The notes: generated from the sequence alone by a model not told the origin. A stretch of DNA of 64,000 nt from Nostoc sp. KVJ3 (GCF_026127265.1 NZ_WWFG01000001.1:3399501-3463500), one strand, 5' to 3'. Shown: positions 9,786 to 18,666, counted from the first letter of the stretch. Numbers and translations: made by a program.

Positions 9786-10773
9786 TTTTTCTCTACTGCT
9801 GTGGGCAGCAATACCACCCTTGCTGCTGCTAGGCTACTACTACTATCGAGTCCCATTTGCCCCACCTCTGTTAAGGTTACTGATATTCTTTAGCATCGGG
9901 GCAATATCTGGTATCTTAGCCCTTAGCCTCGAATGGATTTTTGAAATTGTAGCTAACTGGGTTTTAGGCTGGTATCAACTCAAGGGATGTCTACCGCCAA
10001 GCCGCTGCGCGTCTACGCTTTTTGGTGTAAGCTTGCGGCAGCTTGTCGAAGTAGGTTCAATTGAAGAAGGCTGTAAGTTAGCAGCGGTTGTTTTTCCAAC
10101 CTGCTATCTACAACGCAGGTATCGATTACTTTCTTCTACCATTTTCCTCTTCACCATAGCCGTTGCCCTTGGATTTACTGCCGAAGAGAACTGGATTTAT
10201 CTTTTTCACGGTACAGCATCAATTCTTGACCGTGCTATTGGTACGCCAGTCCACGCTATGTTCTCTGCACCTTGGGGATACGCCTTAGCAATATACATTT
10301 CTTCCAATAGTCGGTTAAATCAAGACAGGAAGTTTATTTTCAGAGCTTGGCTAAATTCTGTAATTTGTCATGCCCTAGTTAATGTTCTATCTAGTGCTTG
10401 GCGTTATTCACCACCCCTCCGTTTCCTGAGTTATGGTTTATTTCCGTTTCTGTTGTGGATGTTTTGGCGACTGGAACAATTACTCCGAAAAGTGCAAGGT
10501 AAAGCTGCAATTATTCTGATCTCAGAGCGTACACCCCAGCGCCGTTACTGGCAAAGAAGTTTAGTGCTATTTGCCCTCGTGCTGGGTGGAAATGCTATTT
10601 TTGGACTGTTTCTCTTAGCCAGGATTTTAAGTCCTTTGAGTCCGTCAAAGCTTCTTGATGCTGATATTTTGTGGTTTATACTTAGTCGCTTTTTGCTAAA
10701 TCTGTTTTTTGGAGTTTTAGCGTGGGGCATTTATCGCTATTTGCGACATTGCGCCCGTCGTCGGTATTTTTAA
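9778..10773 (+). CDS. PrsW-like intramembrane protease family protein
   Basis: A 331-residue polytopic membrane protein with about eight spans. The PrsW-type motifs are present: an E-E-x-x-K site in GSIEEGCKLAAVV (about residue 99), FTAEEN (about 137), a histidine helix in PVHAMFSAPWG (about 158) and ICHALVNVL (about 198). PrsW proteins cut anti-sigma factors in the membrane; here the target is unknown. The GTG start at 9778 overlaps the methyltransferase gene. Residues about 78-95 are encoded by a GC-rich repeat-like stretch (GCCGCTGCGCGTCTACG) just before the catalytic glutamates, so the loop there looks enlarged. Confidence 0.75.
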   Translation: MVDFSLLLWAAIPPLLLLGYYYYRVPFAPPLLRLLIFFSIGAISGILALSLEWIFEIVANWVLGWYQLKGCLPPSRCASTLFGVSLRQLVEVGSIEEGCKLAAVVFPTCYLQRRYRLLSSTIFLFTIAVALGFTAEENWIYLFHGTASILDRAIGTPVHAMFSAPWGYALAIYISSNSRLNQDRKFIFRAWLNSVICHALVNVLSSAWRYSPPLRFLSYGLFPFLLWMFWRLEQLLRKVQGKAAIILISERTPQRRYWQRSLVLFALVLGGNAIFGLFLLARILSPLSPSKLLDADILWFILSRFLLNLFFGVLAWGIYRYLRHCARRRYF

Positions 10774-10805
10774 AATATGATTTAAGAAAATGCTAGGGGG
10801 TTTTT

Positions 10806-11384
10806 ATGCAAACAACTCCAGTGCGTTGGACAACAGATGACCTAGATTTCTTCGCTGGCGATCGCAAAAATCGCTATGAGATTATTGATGGAGAACTATT
10901 TGTGACTAAATCACCTCACTCGGCTCATCAATCGATCTGTGGAAAAATTGTTACAGTTCTTAATAATTGGTCAGATGAAACTGATTTAGGTAAAGCTGCG
11001 TAGGCGTAGCCCGTCGTAGACATTGCACCTGGAATTATTTTCTCAGATTCTGACAATGTGATCCCTGATGTGGTGTGGGCAAGTCATGAACGGTTAAAAA
11101 ACTTGCTAGATGAAGCTGGACACCTTACGGGCGCACCAGAGTTAGTCGTAGAGGTTCTGTCACCCGGCGAAAAAAACGAGAAACGCGATAAGGAAACAAA
11201 GCTAAAACTTTACTCAGTGCAAGGGGCTCAGGAATATTGGATTTGCGATTCTATACAGAAGAAAGTTGAAGTTTATCGTCGTGAACAGGCAGCATTAAAG
11301 TTAGCAGTTACTTTATTTAGTGAAGATGAGTTGACAAGTCTTTTGCTACCTGGTTTTAAATGCTTAGTCAGTAAACTTTTCTAG
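10806..11384 (+). pseudogene. Uma2-family gene broken by a repeat insertion
   Basis: The frame encodes a typical Uma2 (DUF820, PD-(D/E)XK fold) protein. The N-terminal part ends YEIIDGELFVTKSPHSAHQ...LGKAA. The C-terminal part, from VIPDVVWAS through ELVVEVLSPG and EYWICD to the end, is intact and in the same frame. Between them, a dispersed repeat at 10997-11023 adds two in-frame TAG codons (11001 and 11007). Removing about 24-27 bases would restore a protein of about 184 residues, the normal Uma2 size. Whether the C-terminal half is made alone from an internal start is unknown. Confidence 0.85.
10997..11023. repeat. Dispersed 27-bp repeat carrying two TAG stops
   Basis: This segment, containing GTAGGCGTAGCCCGTCGTAG, is an exact reverse complement of 53581-53607 in the same window. 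It interrupts the Uma2 frame. Related shorter forms lie near 10005 and 55190. Confidence 0.85.
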
Positions 11385-11419
11385 TTGGGCATTGGGCATT
11401 GGGCATTGGGCATTGGGCA
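11385..11419. repeat. Heptamer tandem array TTGGGCA x5 (STRR)
   Basis: Five exact copies of TTGGGCA start at the base after the stop of the broken Uma2 gene. This is the classic short tandem heptamer of Nostocales genomes. Confidence 0.95.
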
Positions 11420-11477
11420 TTGATTATTGACCCTCTGCACCTTTGCCTCTTGTCTTCTCCGTCCCCAGTCCCTAGAA

Positions 11478-12350
11478 CTAAACCCTTGCTAATACTGGCT
11501 GACTCAGGGATGCGCTGACTGAATCAGATTCTGACTCTGTGCAGTAGATTTCGCAGGAGTTATTAGGACTTTCAATCAGCTTCACTTTGTAAAGTGTGGC
11601 TCCCAATTTTTGAATAGGCGATCGCAGTAAATTACTAATGTAAAGTGCAATATTCTCAGCAGTGGGTACAACTTCGGCAAAGTAAGGTATGTCTTTGTTT
11701 AAAAAAGTGTGATCGAATGGTTCAATTACATAATCTTCTACCACTTGATTCAAACCGCCTAAATCGACAATCATCCCAGTGCGTGGGTCAATTCCCCCTT
11801 TGACAGTGACTTCTAGATGATAGTTATGTCCGTGACCGTGGGGACGAGCGCACTTACCATAAATCTCAGTATTTTCTTCGTTACTGAGATGAGGATGAGC
11901 TAGCCGATGGGCGGCGCTAAAGTGAGTACTGATAGTGAGGTAGGCTTCCATTGCGTTTCCCGTATAATCTGCCCAAAGTTCAGGATGTTCAAATAACTGC
12001 ACACGGACTAGAGGCAAATGGGGTGCTAGCCTCTGCCAGATAATCCGTGCAATATTCTCGGTGGTAGGAAGAGTTTGTTGAAATTCTGTCCACGCATCGT
12101 TGAGATAAGAAAAGTCCAATTGGCTGGTAACTTCTCGTTTAATTACGTGTTTCACATCAGACAAATTCAGTACCATGCCATATTCATCCAATTCCCCGGC
12201 TAGGGAGATGAATAAGACATAGTTATGTCCGTGTCCTGGAAATCTAGAGCCAGCACCAAATTTTTCAATATTCTCGGCTTCACTCAGTTCTGGCAACCAA
12301 TAGCGATGACTTGCCGAAAATTGGGCGCGGCGATTCACAATACATTGCAT
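11478..12350 (-). CDS. Tandem 6-pyruvoyltetrahydropterin synthase/QueD-like protein
   Basis: A 290-residue protein made of two PTPS-fold domains (about residues 1-130 and 135-275). Single-domain members make 6-carboxytetrahydropterin for queuosine or pyruvoyltetrahydropterin for biopterin. Each half has the zinc histidine pattern, FSASHR...PGHGHNY in the first and FSAAHR...PHGHGHNY in the second. The second has the catalytic cysteine (EIYGKCARPHGHG). The first has glycine/serine there (EKFGAGSRFPGHG), so it is probably a structural half. The last 20 residues are serine-rich and disordered. The gene stands alone between repeats, and a pterin carbinolamine dehydratase gene lies 6 kb away. Confidence 0.88.
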   Translation of the reverse strand: MQCIVNRRAQFSASHRYWLPELSEAENIEKFGAGSRFPGHGHNYVLFISLAGELDEYGMVLNLSDVKHVIKREVTSQLDFSYLNDAWTEFQQTLPTTENIARIIWQRLAPHLPLVRVQLFEHPELWADYTGNAMEAYLTISTHFSAAHRLAHPHLSNEENTEIYGKCARPHGHGHNYHLEVTVKGGIDPRTGMIVDLGGLNQVVEDYVIEPFDHTFLNKDIPYFAEVVPTAENIALYISNLLRSPIQKLGATLYKVKLIESPNNSCEIYCTESESDSVSASLSQPVLARV

Positions 12351-12432
12351 GAGTACACTAGGAGCAGAATTTAAAATTTCTTAATCTTTTTCTGTTTCCA
12401 GCATAAACTAATTCCTAAGTTATGTGTCGTTA

Positions 12433-12458
12433 GTCATTCGTCATTCGTCATTCGTCAT
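12433..12458. repeat. Heptamer array GTCATTC x3-4
   Basis: Three full GTCATTC units and one partial unit lie in the 144-base gap between the J-domain gene and the PTPS-like gene. It is a second STRR type, also seen inverted at 58581-58634. Confidence 0.85.
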
Positions 12459-12494
12459 CCAGCACTCTTTTGCCCCATACCCCATACCCAATAA

Positions 12495-13196
12495 CTACGT
12501 AACAGAAGCTCGCGCCTCACAATGTAATCTTGTAGCAATGCGGAATAATTCTTGACCTGTGTGTAAATAACGCTCATCATAGCTCAAAGGAAAATAAGCC
12601 AACTCTTCGAGTCCATCTGCTACTTGATTGAGGCTGTAATAGAGGTGAGCCGCAGTTCCTGCTAAACTAGGGGGGTTCGGCAGAGATCGAAAAATAATTT
12701 GTGCCTGTTTCAAGTCATCTCGACAGGCTTTTAAGTATTCTTGAAATTCATCTAACAACTCATCATCAAAAGGATCAGCAGCTAATTGCTCCATTTGCTC
12801 CTCTAGGGAATAGAGAATACCGCAAAGCAAGTGATTGACTGGTTGATAAACTCGGCGCAGCCATTCTTCAACTTGCTCGTCAGCTTCCCGTCCCGTTTTT
12901 CGTCTTGTCTGGTAATGTTTTTGCGCTGATGCTGTACGCTGTTGGCGATCGCTATTTAATTTTTGAGAGTCATGTTGCAGTTGTTGGTCATAGTTACGGC
13001 GATTATGATTGTCGCCTAAAACCTCATAAGCTGCATTGATGCGAATAATCTGATCGCGATCGGCTGTTTCCTGATTACTGTCAGGATGAAACAACTTAAC
13101 CAAGCGGCGATAAGCTTGCTTAATTTCCGCAAGGCTTGCACTTGGACTAACTTTGAGAGTTTCGTAATGGTTAGAAACGTGCTTAGAATTGACCAT
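12495..13196 (-). CDS. J-domain (DnaJ-like) co-chaperone
   Basis: A 233-residue protein with a J domain at residues about 10-75, including helix II basic residues (IKQAYRRLVKLF), the essential HPD tripeptide and a charged loop. It has no G/F-rich linker, zinc fingers or substrate-binding C-terminus, so it is a type III J protein that would recruit a DnaK. Residues about 105-233 form a separate helical, acidic domain I do not recognise. The ATG is 15 bases after the cysK stop, so the two are cotranscribed. A specific client, perhaps cysteine synthase, is only a guess from this linkage. Confidence 0.85.
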   Translation of the reverse strand: MVNSKHVSNHYETLKVSPSASLAEIKQAYRRLVKLFHPDSNQETADRDQIIRINAAYEVLGDNHNRRNYDQQLQHDSQKLNSDRQQRTASAQKHYQTRRKTGREADEQVEEWLRRVYQPVNHLLCGILYSLEEQMEQLAADPFDDELLDEFQEYLKACRDDLKQAQIIFRSLPNPPSLAGTAAHLYYSLNQVADGLEELAYFPLSYDERYLHTGQELFRIATRLHCEARASVT

Positions 13197-13211
13197 TAAT
13201 TCAATGTAGCG

Positions 13212-14174
13212 TTAACTAACGCTAGCGGCTAATCTTGCCTCCAAGTCTTGGAATAAGGGTGTACTCAAATACCTTTCACCAAAACTCGGCTGAATCATCA
13301 CAATTAAACGCCCTTTGTTTTCTTGACGTTGAGCAACGCGAATTGCTGCATATAAAGCGGCTCCACTGGAAATACCAGATAATAGCCCTTCTTCTTTTGC
13401 CAAACGCCGACCATAAGCGATCGCTTCTTCATCGGTGACGGTAATCACTTCATCAATCAATTTTACCTTGAGAACTTGGGGAATAAACCCAGCACCAATT
13501 CCTTGGATTTTGTGTGGCCCTGGTCGTCCCCCAGATAAAACTGGGCTATTGGCTGGTTCAACAGCGATCGCTTGAGAACTAGGTTTGCGTGCTTTAATCA
13601 CTTCTGCCACACCAGTGATCGTACCACCAGTGCCCACCCCAGCGACAATTATATCTACTTGTCCATCGGTATCTTCCCAGATTTCCAAGGCTGTTGTTTC
13701 CCGATGCACTTTTGAATTGGCTGGATTGCGAAACTGATGCAACATATAGGTATTTGGCGTAGTATTAACTATTTGTTGCGATCGCCTAATTGCCCCACTC
13801 ATGCCTTCCATACCCGGCGTTAGTTCCAGTTCTGCCCCATAAGCCCGCAACATTGCCCGTCGCTCCCCACTCATTGTCTCTGGCATTGTCAAAATTAAAC
13901 GATAACCCTTAGCTGCTGCTGCCATTGCTAAGGCAATTCCTGTGTTTCCAGATGTAGGTTCTACCAATATTGTTTTCCCAGGAGTAATCAGCCCCTCCTC
14001 TTCGGCGGTATTAATCATACTGACCCCAATCCGGTCTTTGACTGATGCCGAGGGGTTCATACTTTCCAGTTTCACCACAATTTCAGCAACACATCCTTCT
14101 GTTTGGGGAATGCGGTTCAACTGTACTAGAGGTGTGCGACCAACCAGTTCTGTAATATTACGAGCGATTTGCAT
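13212..14174 (-). CDS. cysK: Cysteine synthase A (O-acetylserine sulfhydrylase)
   Basis: A 320-residue PLP enzyme that makes cysteine from O-acetylserine and sulfide. The PLP lysine is in NPSASVKDRIG (about residues 41-51). The substrate loop EPTSGNTGIALA (about 72-83) and the glycine phosphate loop GVGTGGTITGV (about 180-190) are both present. Length and motifs match the CysK family closely. The downstream J-domain gene is 15 bases away. An Rrf2-family regulator lies 330 bases upstream on the same strand, matching the CymR-CysK relationship known in Firmicutes, where CysK acts as corepressor. Confidence 0.93.
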   Translation of the reverse strand: MQIARNITELVGRTPLVQLNRIPQTEGCVAEIVVKLESMNPSASVKDRIGVSMINTAEEEGLITPGKTILVEPTSGNTGIALAMAAAAKGYRLILTMPETMSGERRAMLRAYGAELELTPGMEGMSGAIRRSQQIVNTTPNTYMLHQFRNPANSKVHRETTALEIWEDTDGQVDIIVAGVGTGGTITGVAEVIKARKPSSQAIAVEPANSPVLSGGRPGPHKIQGIGAGFIPQVLKVKLIDEVITVTDEEAIAYGRRLAKEEGLLSGISSGAALYAAIRVAQRQENKGRLIVMIQPSFGERYLSTPLFQDLEARLAASVS

Positions 14175-14503
14175 AATTTAGTCCTTAGTTACGAGTCATT
14201 TGTCATTTGTTAATAGTCATTGCTGAGTCCGGTCTTATTTGGCTTTGCCGTTCCCGCAAGGTATGCGGGTTTTCTCAAAAGCGTGAAGTGGCATTAGCGA
14301 TAAATAAGAACATTATCTATAAAAAAATGTTTTAAAAGTATTATTGCTAACACTACAATCTCGAAAATCTCACCTTATTCCCTACAAGGTAATCAGGTTT
14401 CAAAGCCTCTTGACCTTTCGGGAGAGAGTTTTGAAGAGGGTTGAGTGGTATATTTTACAACTTCCAAACATCCTCTAAAGGTCAAATGAAAAATGACTTA
14501 TGA
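14175..14503. other. Intergenic region between Rrf2 regulator and cysK
   Basis: These 329 bases should hold the cysK promoter and any operator. A hairpin CCCGC/GCGGG (14253-14269) is followed by TTTTCTC on the plus strand. A TCATTTG-type heptamer repeat lies close to the cysK start. I see no gene and no clear dyad that I would call an Rrf2 site. Confidence 0.5.
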
Positions 14504-14941
14504 CTAAATGTAGTACATGATATCGAACTGCCGCCGTGAATCTCGTTTTTCACAAAGATCCTGGAGTGTATATTTTTGCAACACTGAATTTGCTGCGCGA
14601 CTTGCTTCTTGCCAGATTTCTTCTATAACCGAACTGTCTACCGTTTTGGAATTAACCTTTTCTTCGCTAGTTTGCGTCTCTAAGCCTTCTAAACATTCCA
14701 AAATCTCAAAAAGGACGATTTTTCGGGGTTCTCGCGTTAAAAGATAGCCACCTTTTGACCCTCGCTGACTCTTGACTATACCCCCACGCCTCAAGGTTGC
14801 TAGTAGCTGTTCCAGATAGCGATCGGGTATATTTTGTTGTGCTGCAATTTGTCGAATTTGCAGAGGTTCGCCGCTTCCGTAGTGAGCAGCCATCTCTAAT
14901 AAGGCTAAAATTGCGTATTCCAATTTACAGGATAGTTCCAC
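14504..14941 (-). CDS. Rrf2-family transcriptional regulator, CymR-like
   Basis: A winged-helix regulator of about 145 residues. A GTG at 14941 gives the usual family N-terminus MELSCKLEYAILALLEMA; the frame also extends three codons to a TTG at 14950. The DNA-binding helix covers PLQIRQIAAQQNIPDRYLEQL, followed by the wing with KSQRGSKGGY. The three clustered cysteines that bind an iron-sulfur cluster in IscR and NsrR are missing; only isolated cysteines remain (LECLEGL, DLCEKR). That makes a CymR-type, cluster-free regulator more likely. It lies upstream of cysK, a plausible target and, by analogy with Bacillus, a possible partner protein. Confidence 0.85.
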   Translation of the reverse strand: MELSCKLEYAILALLEMAAHYGSGEPLQIRQIAAQQNIPDRYLEQLLATLRRGGIVKSQRGSKGGYLLTREPRKIVLFEILECLEGLETQTSEEKVNSKTVDSSVIEEIWQEASRAANSVLQKYTLQDLCEKRDSRRQFDIMYYI

Positions 14942-15443
14942 AAGCAGCAATAAGTTAAAAATTAACAGTTACAGTTATACCAATTTGAAAAAACAATGTG
15001 ACAAATAGACCATTTGTAGAGACGCGATTCATCGCATCTTGACTCAAGGATGTGTTGCAATCAAATTAATTGAATTGGTATTAGGAGTTAAAAACTATAG
15101 CGTTTCTTAATCACATGAGGTACATCATAGCCCCCTCTCTGCAAGCGATGAGGGGTTGGGGGTGGGTTCAGTACCTACTCAACTGAGAATTGCTATAAGA
15201 GTTAAGAGTAGAGACGCGAGTCATCTAGTCTCTATTGGAGTTAAAAGTTAGAAATTAGTAGGACTTACGCAAAACTTTAGCCAGCCACAATTCATAACTC
15301 TTAACTTGACTGAAAACTCCTAACTTTTATAGTATACTCCGGTTCTATGCTGGGGTTTATTTATTGCTGCTACTGAAAACAAAAAACCCCGCCTGATGAC
15401 GGGGAAAAATTGAGTTAAAAATTTTCAGTTGATAGTTAACAAT
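14942..15443. other. Repeat-rich intergenic region
   Basis: No gene is seen. Two members of the GACGCGAT palindrome family occur: GACGCGATTCATCGCATC at 15021-15038 and a decayed one at 15211-15230. A TAGGACTTACGCAAAAC segment at 15259-15275 matches the terminal repeat of the element at 33573-33659. Heptamer-like GAGTTAAGAG sequences and the porin terminator fill the rest. Confidence 0.6.
15381..15404 (-). terminator. Intrinsic terminator of the porin gene
   Basis: On the minus strand CCCCG...CGGGG (15387-15404, eight-base loop) is followed by TTTTTT (15386-15381). It lies 40 bases past the stop of the porin gene. Confidence 0.88.
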
Positions 15444-17147
15444 CTAGAAGGTGAAAGTTGTTCTCAGTGTACCGATAATTGCATCGTCGTTAGCACTACT
15501 CTGACCAGGAGAAGTCAACCAGATTACGCCAGGAGTGATAGAGATGTTATCCGACACACGATACTTGTAGAAGCCTTCAAAGTGATAGGGTATATCACGA
15601 GCACCTGCTTGGAGTGAATAGGGTTCTGCACCAGCAAAAATACCTAGAACGTTACCCTTCTTACCTAAATCAGGTAAAGCTACTCCAACTCCATAAGTCC
15701 AAACTTCCTTATCATCACCTGCACCGAAACCTGCGACATCGGTATAAGCGACGAAGCCGCTAAGTGACAGTTTGTCACTGGGTCTAAAGGCAACCGACGC
15801 ACCGTAAGAATTAGTTGAAGATCCATTTGTGGTACTTAGAACGTTAGCTTGTCTAGTACCTACTGCAAAGTTTCCAAGAGTTCCGTCTGATGTTGAGCCG
15901 GAGTTGAACAAGAAACCACCTGCACCAGTATACCCATGAACATAGGTAGCAGCTAAAGCGACGCGATCGCCAACACTAAAGTTCAACTGTCCTAAAGCAG
16001 CATAGTTACCGTTGGTCAAACCTTGATTAATACCAGGATTATTAGCTTGTGATGCCAAGTAACCAGCAGTGATTGAACTACTTCCTAGGATACCGCCACC
16101 TTTACCTAAAGGCAGATTCAGTGCTATACCAGCACCACCACCAATCCGATAGATGGGGCTTTCAGAAGCAAGAGTGGACAAAGCTCCGTTACCGCCATCA
16201 GTATTGTCGAAAAAGTAAGGGTTGTTGACAGCAGCATACTGGCTGTGTCGTCCGCCACTAGCTGCAAGGTAAACGTGGGCTGGGCCTATGGGAGCTTCAT
16301 AGGTCAATCGGTCTATGCTGACGCTGTTGTTACCATTACCAGCACCGACTTGAAATGTTTGTCTACCTTCAGCACCACCATTACTACCATCTATTGCAAA
16401 GGCTTGTGCATTCCCGGCAGCTAGACGGGTGTGTAAAACGTCTCTACCCGTGAAGCTGGTTTGCAAGTCTAAACGTACCCGATCTTGGAAGACAGTATTA
16501 TTGTTGTTACCATTCCTACCTCCAAACACATCAGTAACGCCAAAAACGGCTTCACCGACTAGTTTTGTGGTGGTGGAGAACTGATTAGCTTCCAATTCAG
16601 CGGTCCGTGCTTCTAAGGAATCTACACGACCGCGTAGAGTTGCTAATTCTGCGGAAAATTCTTCTTGTAACCGTTGCAAGGTAGCTAAATCTTGTTTAGT
16701 TACCAAGTCAGCTGTTGCTGTGGCAATTAATTCGTTAACCCGATCCAAACAGGCATTCAAACCAGCAGCAAACTCATAACGGGTCAAAGCACGATTCCCG
16801 CGATAAGTAGCATTGGGATAACCTGCAATACAACCATAGCGCTCAACCAAGGACTGCAACGCTTGAAAGGCCCAATCGGTGGGTTGTACATCGGAAAACT
16901 GAGAAACCGATGTTACTTGAGACTGAGAGTTATTTTGGCTGCCTTCGTTGCTGTAGCGATTAACTTGATCTATCGTTGTTTGAGCCAATATTTCTGGCTG
17001 CTGGACAACTTCAGTTACACCTGCTTGTTTGGCTGGCGATACTTCAGTGGTTGTGTTTGGAGCCGCAATTGCTGTTGTCGAAACTAACAATGTTGCTCCC
17101 AAAACTGCTGGGCTAACCACTAAGGATTTCCACAATAGATTAGACAT
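15444..17147 (-). CDS. SLH-domain outer membrane porin (iron uptake porin/OprB-like)
   Basis: The ATG at 17147 gives a 567-residue protein with a signal peptide ending near TTAIAAP. A GAGGAG ribosome site precedes it by ten bases. A TTG 33 bases further upstream is also in frame but would put charged residues before the signal, so I prefer the ATG. After a linker comes one SLH domain (DVQPTDWAFQALQSLVERYG, then YRGNRALTRYEFAAGLN), which anchors to cell-wall polymer. A coiled coil (about residues 140-195, LQRLQEEFSAELATL) follows, then an OprB-type beta-barrel that ends in aromatic TFTF, as required for outer membrane insertion. Its probable role is uptake of small solutes or iron. A strong terminator follows. 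Confidence 0.9.
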   Translation of the reverse strand: MSNLLWKSLVVSPAVLGATLLVSTTAIAAPNTTTEVSPAKQAGVTEVVQQPEILAQTTIDQVNRYSNEGSQNNSQSQVTSVSQFSDVQPTDWAFQALQSLVERYGCIAGYPNATYRGNRALTRYEFAAGLNACLDRVNELIATATADLVTKQDLATLQRLQEEFSAELATLRGRVDSLEARTAELEANQFSTTTKLVGEAVFGVTDVFGGRNGNNNNTVFQDRVRLDLQTSFTGRDVLHTRLAAGNAQAFAIDGSNGGAEGRQTFQVGAGNGNNSVSIDRLTYEAPIGPAHVYLAASGGRHSQYAAVNNPYFFDNTDGGNGALSTLASESPIYRIGGGAGIALNLPLGKGGGILGSSSITAGYLASQANNPGINQGLTNGNYAALGQLNFSVGDRVALAATYVHGYTGAGGFLFNSGSTSDGTLGNFAVGTRQANVLSTTNGSSTNSYGASVAFRPSDKLSLSGFVAYTDVAGFGAGDDKEVWTYGVGVALPDLGKKGNVLGIFAGAEPYSLQAGARDIPYHFEGFYKYRVSDNISITPGVIWLTSPGQSSANDDAIIGTLRTTFTF

Positions 17148-18053
17148 CTTTTCTTTACTCCTCACACCTTGTTTAGACAATTGGTTTCGTTACACCTAAT
17201 TCTCAAAAATGCGACATCTCATTGAAACCTGTGGATGAGGCATAGTTGCCACTACTACAATTTTAGTTTTTGCAAAGCTAATAAACGATTAACTTAGGGT
17301 TAAAAACTTATGTGATTAACTTATGCAAAAACATATCTTTATATCATAACATTATAAAACATCCGATCTAGATGGCAAGATTGGAGCGATCGCCTTAAAA
17401 ACTGTCACACTATAGTTATCTAAATATCTAAGTAGGGAGTATGGTTTAGGTCATTCGCTCCCGACCAGGCTAAATTGCTGAAAGCTTTAGATACTACTTA
17501 GCCCCAATATAAAAAATCGCAGATTCGGTTAGAACATACTGACTCTGTTATGCAAAGGTAGACAAAGCCTTGTCACCGGGTAGTTGCCTGGTATTTTTGA
17601 AATAAACCAAAATTTAGGAATCAAAGTTTTTGAAACCCGCACACTGCAAAATAGAACCCTTATCTTCAGTCTTAGAGTACTCCAAGTAAAAAAATGCCCA
17701 ATTGTCATTGCGAGCGAAGCGAAGCAATCCCAAGGGCTGTGATTGCTTTGCTTCGCTCGCAATGACGGGTTTTGGATCATTTATTTTTTGGAACACTCTT
17801 AAGTAAGTTTTGGGATACTTAAGACTATAGGCAGGTATTTGTCTTTGGAAATTTCCAAGAAATAAATTATCTTAAATAGTTCAGACAGAATTAATTAAAC
17901 GATGTCATTGCAAATGAAGCGTACCCCTTCAAGAAAGGAAGCTTTGCGAACGCTTTGCTCGCAATTACAGTAAATATTTTTGTCCGACTACTTATTTTAT
18001 AGAATGGGCAACATCCAGTCGACTGGTGCAAGATGTCAGAAGACATCACTTAG
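17148..18053. other. Long intergenic region with inverted repeats
   Basis: The 5' part is the promoter and leader of the porin gene. The 3' half holds a nearly perfect long inverted repeat (17704-17766) and a decayed relative around 17904-17968 (GTCATTGCAAATGAAGCG, then CGCTTTGCTCGCAATTAC). Short open frames over the repeat are its translation and not genes. Confidence 0.6.
17704..17766. repeat. 26-bp inverted repeat, GTCATTGCGAGCGAAG family
   Basis: The left arm 17704-17729 pairs with the right arm 17741-17766 at 25 of 26 positions around an 11-base loop. The arm sequence GTCATTGCGAGCGAAGCGAA is a widely dispersed bacterial intergenic repeat. The lone mismatch is a G/A change that still allows a G-U pair in RNA. 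Confidence 0.9.
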
Positions 18054-18335
18054 TTAGTTGATTCGGGAAATCGCGTACGCTACATCAAAGTCTGTCTGTG
18101 TCAGCCCACCTGCATCATGTGTTGTCAGTATAATCTTCACTTTATTGTAGGAAATCTCTATATCTGGATGATGTGCTGCTGACTCAGCCGGCTCCACCAG
18201 CTTATTTACAAACTCAATTGCTTGGATAAAATCTTGGAATGTACGGGTAATCTCCAACTTGGAGTTTTCAACAGTCCAACCGAACAGAAGCTTTGCCTGT
18301 TCTTGAATTTCCACTTCGGTGAGTAGTTGTGCCAT
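18054..18335 (-). CDS. Pterin-4a-carbinolamine dehydratase
   Basis: A 93-residue protein of the PCD/DCoH family, which dehydrates 4a-hydroxytetrahydropterin to recycle the pterin cofactor. The active-site signature AAHHPDIEISYNKV (about residues 53-66) and the late THDAGGLTQTD segment are intact, and length is normal. Cyanobacterial members are sometimes proposed to act in molybdopterin or carboxysome contexts; nothing here points to either. It is transcribed away from the structured transcript whose terminator ends 180 bases upstream, so it probably has its own promoter. Confidence 0.88.
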   Translation of the reverse strand: MAQLLTEVEIQEQAKLLFGWTVENSKLEITRTFQDFIQAIEFVNKLVEPAESAAHHPDIEISYNKVKIILTTHDAGGLTQTDFDVAYAISRIN

Positions 18336-18515
18336 GTCAAAAAATTAAATTCCTAATATATGTTTTTTACACTCAGACTTGGTAGATAGACGGTATTTAT
18401 CGCATCCGATCAGACCGAAGCATTGATGCCAGATATTTTTATTTTTTATAAAACTTAAACGCTTTGCCTTTGCTTGCCACAGGCATCGTCATCCAAATTT
18501 TCAAAAGTTACCTAC

Positions 18516-18564
18516 AAAAAAACTATCCGCCCTGATTTAGATCAGATGACCTAAGTCAGAGCGG
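18516..18564 (-). terminator. Intrinsic terminator of the structured transcript
   Basis: On the minus strand the stem CCGC-CTGA-TTAG / CTAA-TCAG-GCGG (18564-18527, two mismatches, ten-base loop) is followed, after ATAG, by TTTTTTT (18522-18516). This fixes the direction of the transcript as minus. Confidence 0.85.
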
Positions 18565-18666
18565 TCTAGCGGGTCTTCAGGTTGCAACCAGACTGCCGGA
18601 AGGAACTCCGAGCTTGCCTAGCTACTTGAGCTAACTTAGTATCTCAAAGATAACTAAGGCTAACTT

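Noticed and set aside
17529..17796. Two overlapping minus-strand frames containing EAKQSQ or AKQSNHS
   Set aside because: These are translations of the GTCATTGCGAGCGAAG inverted repeat and not genes.
18590..18620. GCCGGAAGGAACTCC resembling the SRP RNA tetraloop region
   Set aside because: The flanking conserved SRP helix sequence is missing, and the terminator shows the transcript runs on the other strand.
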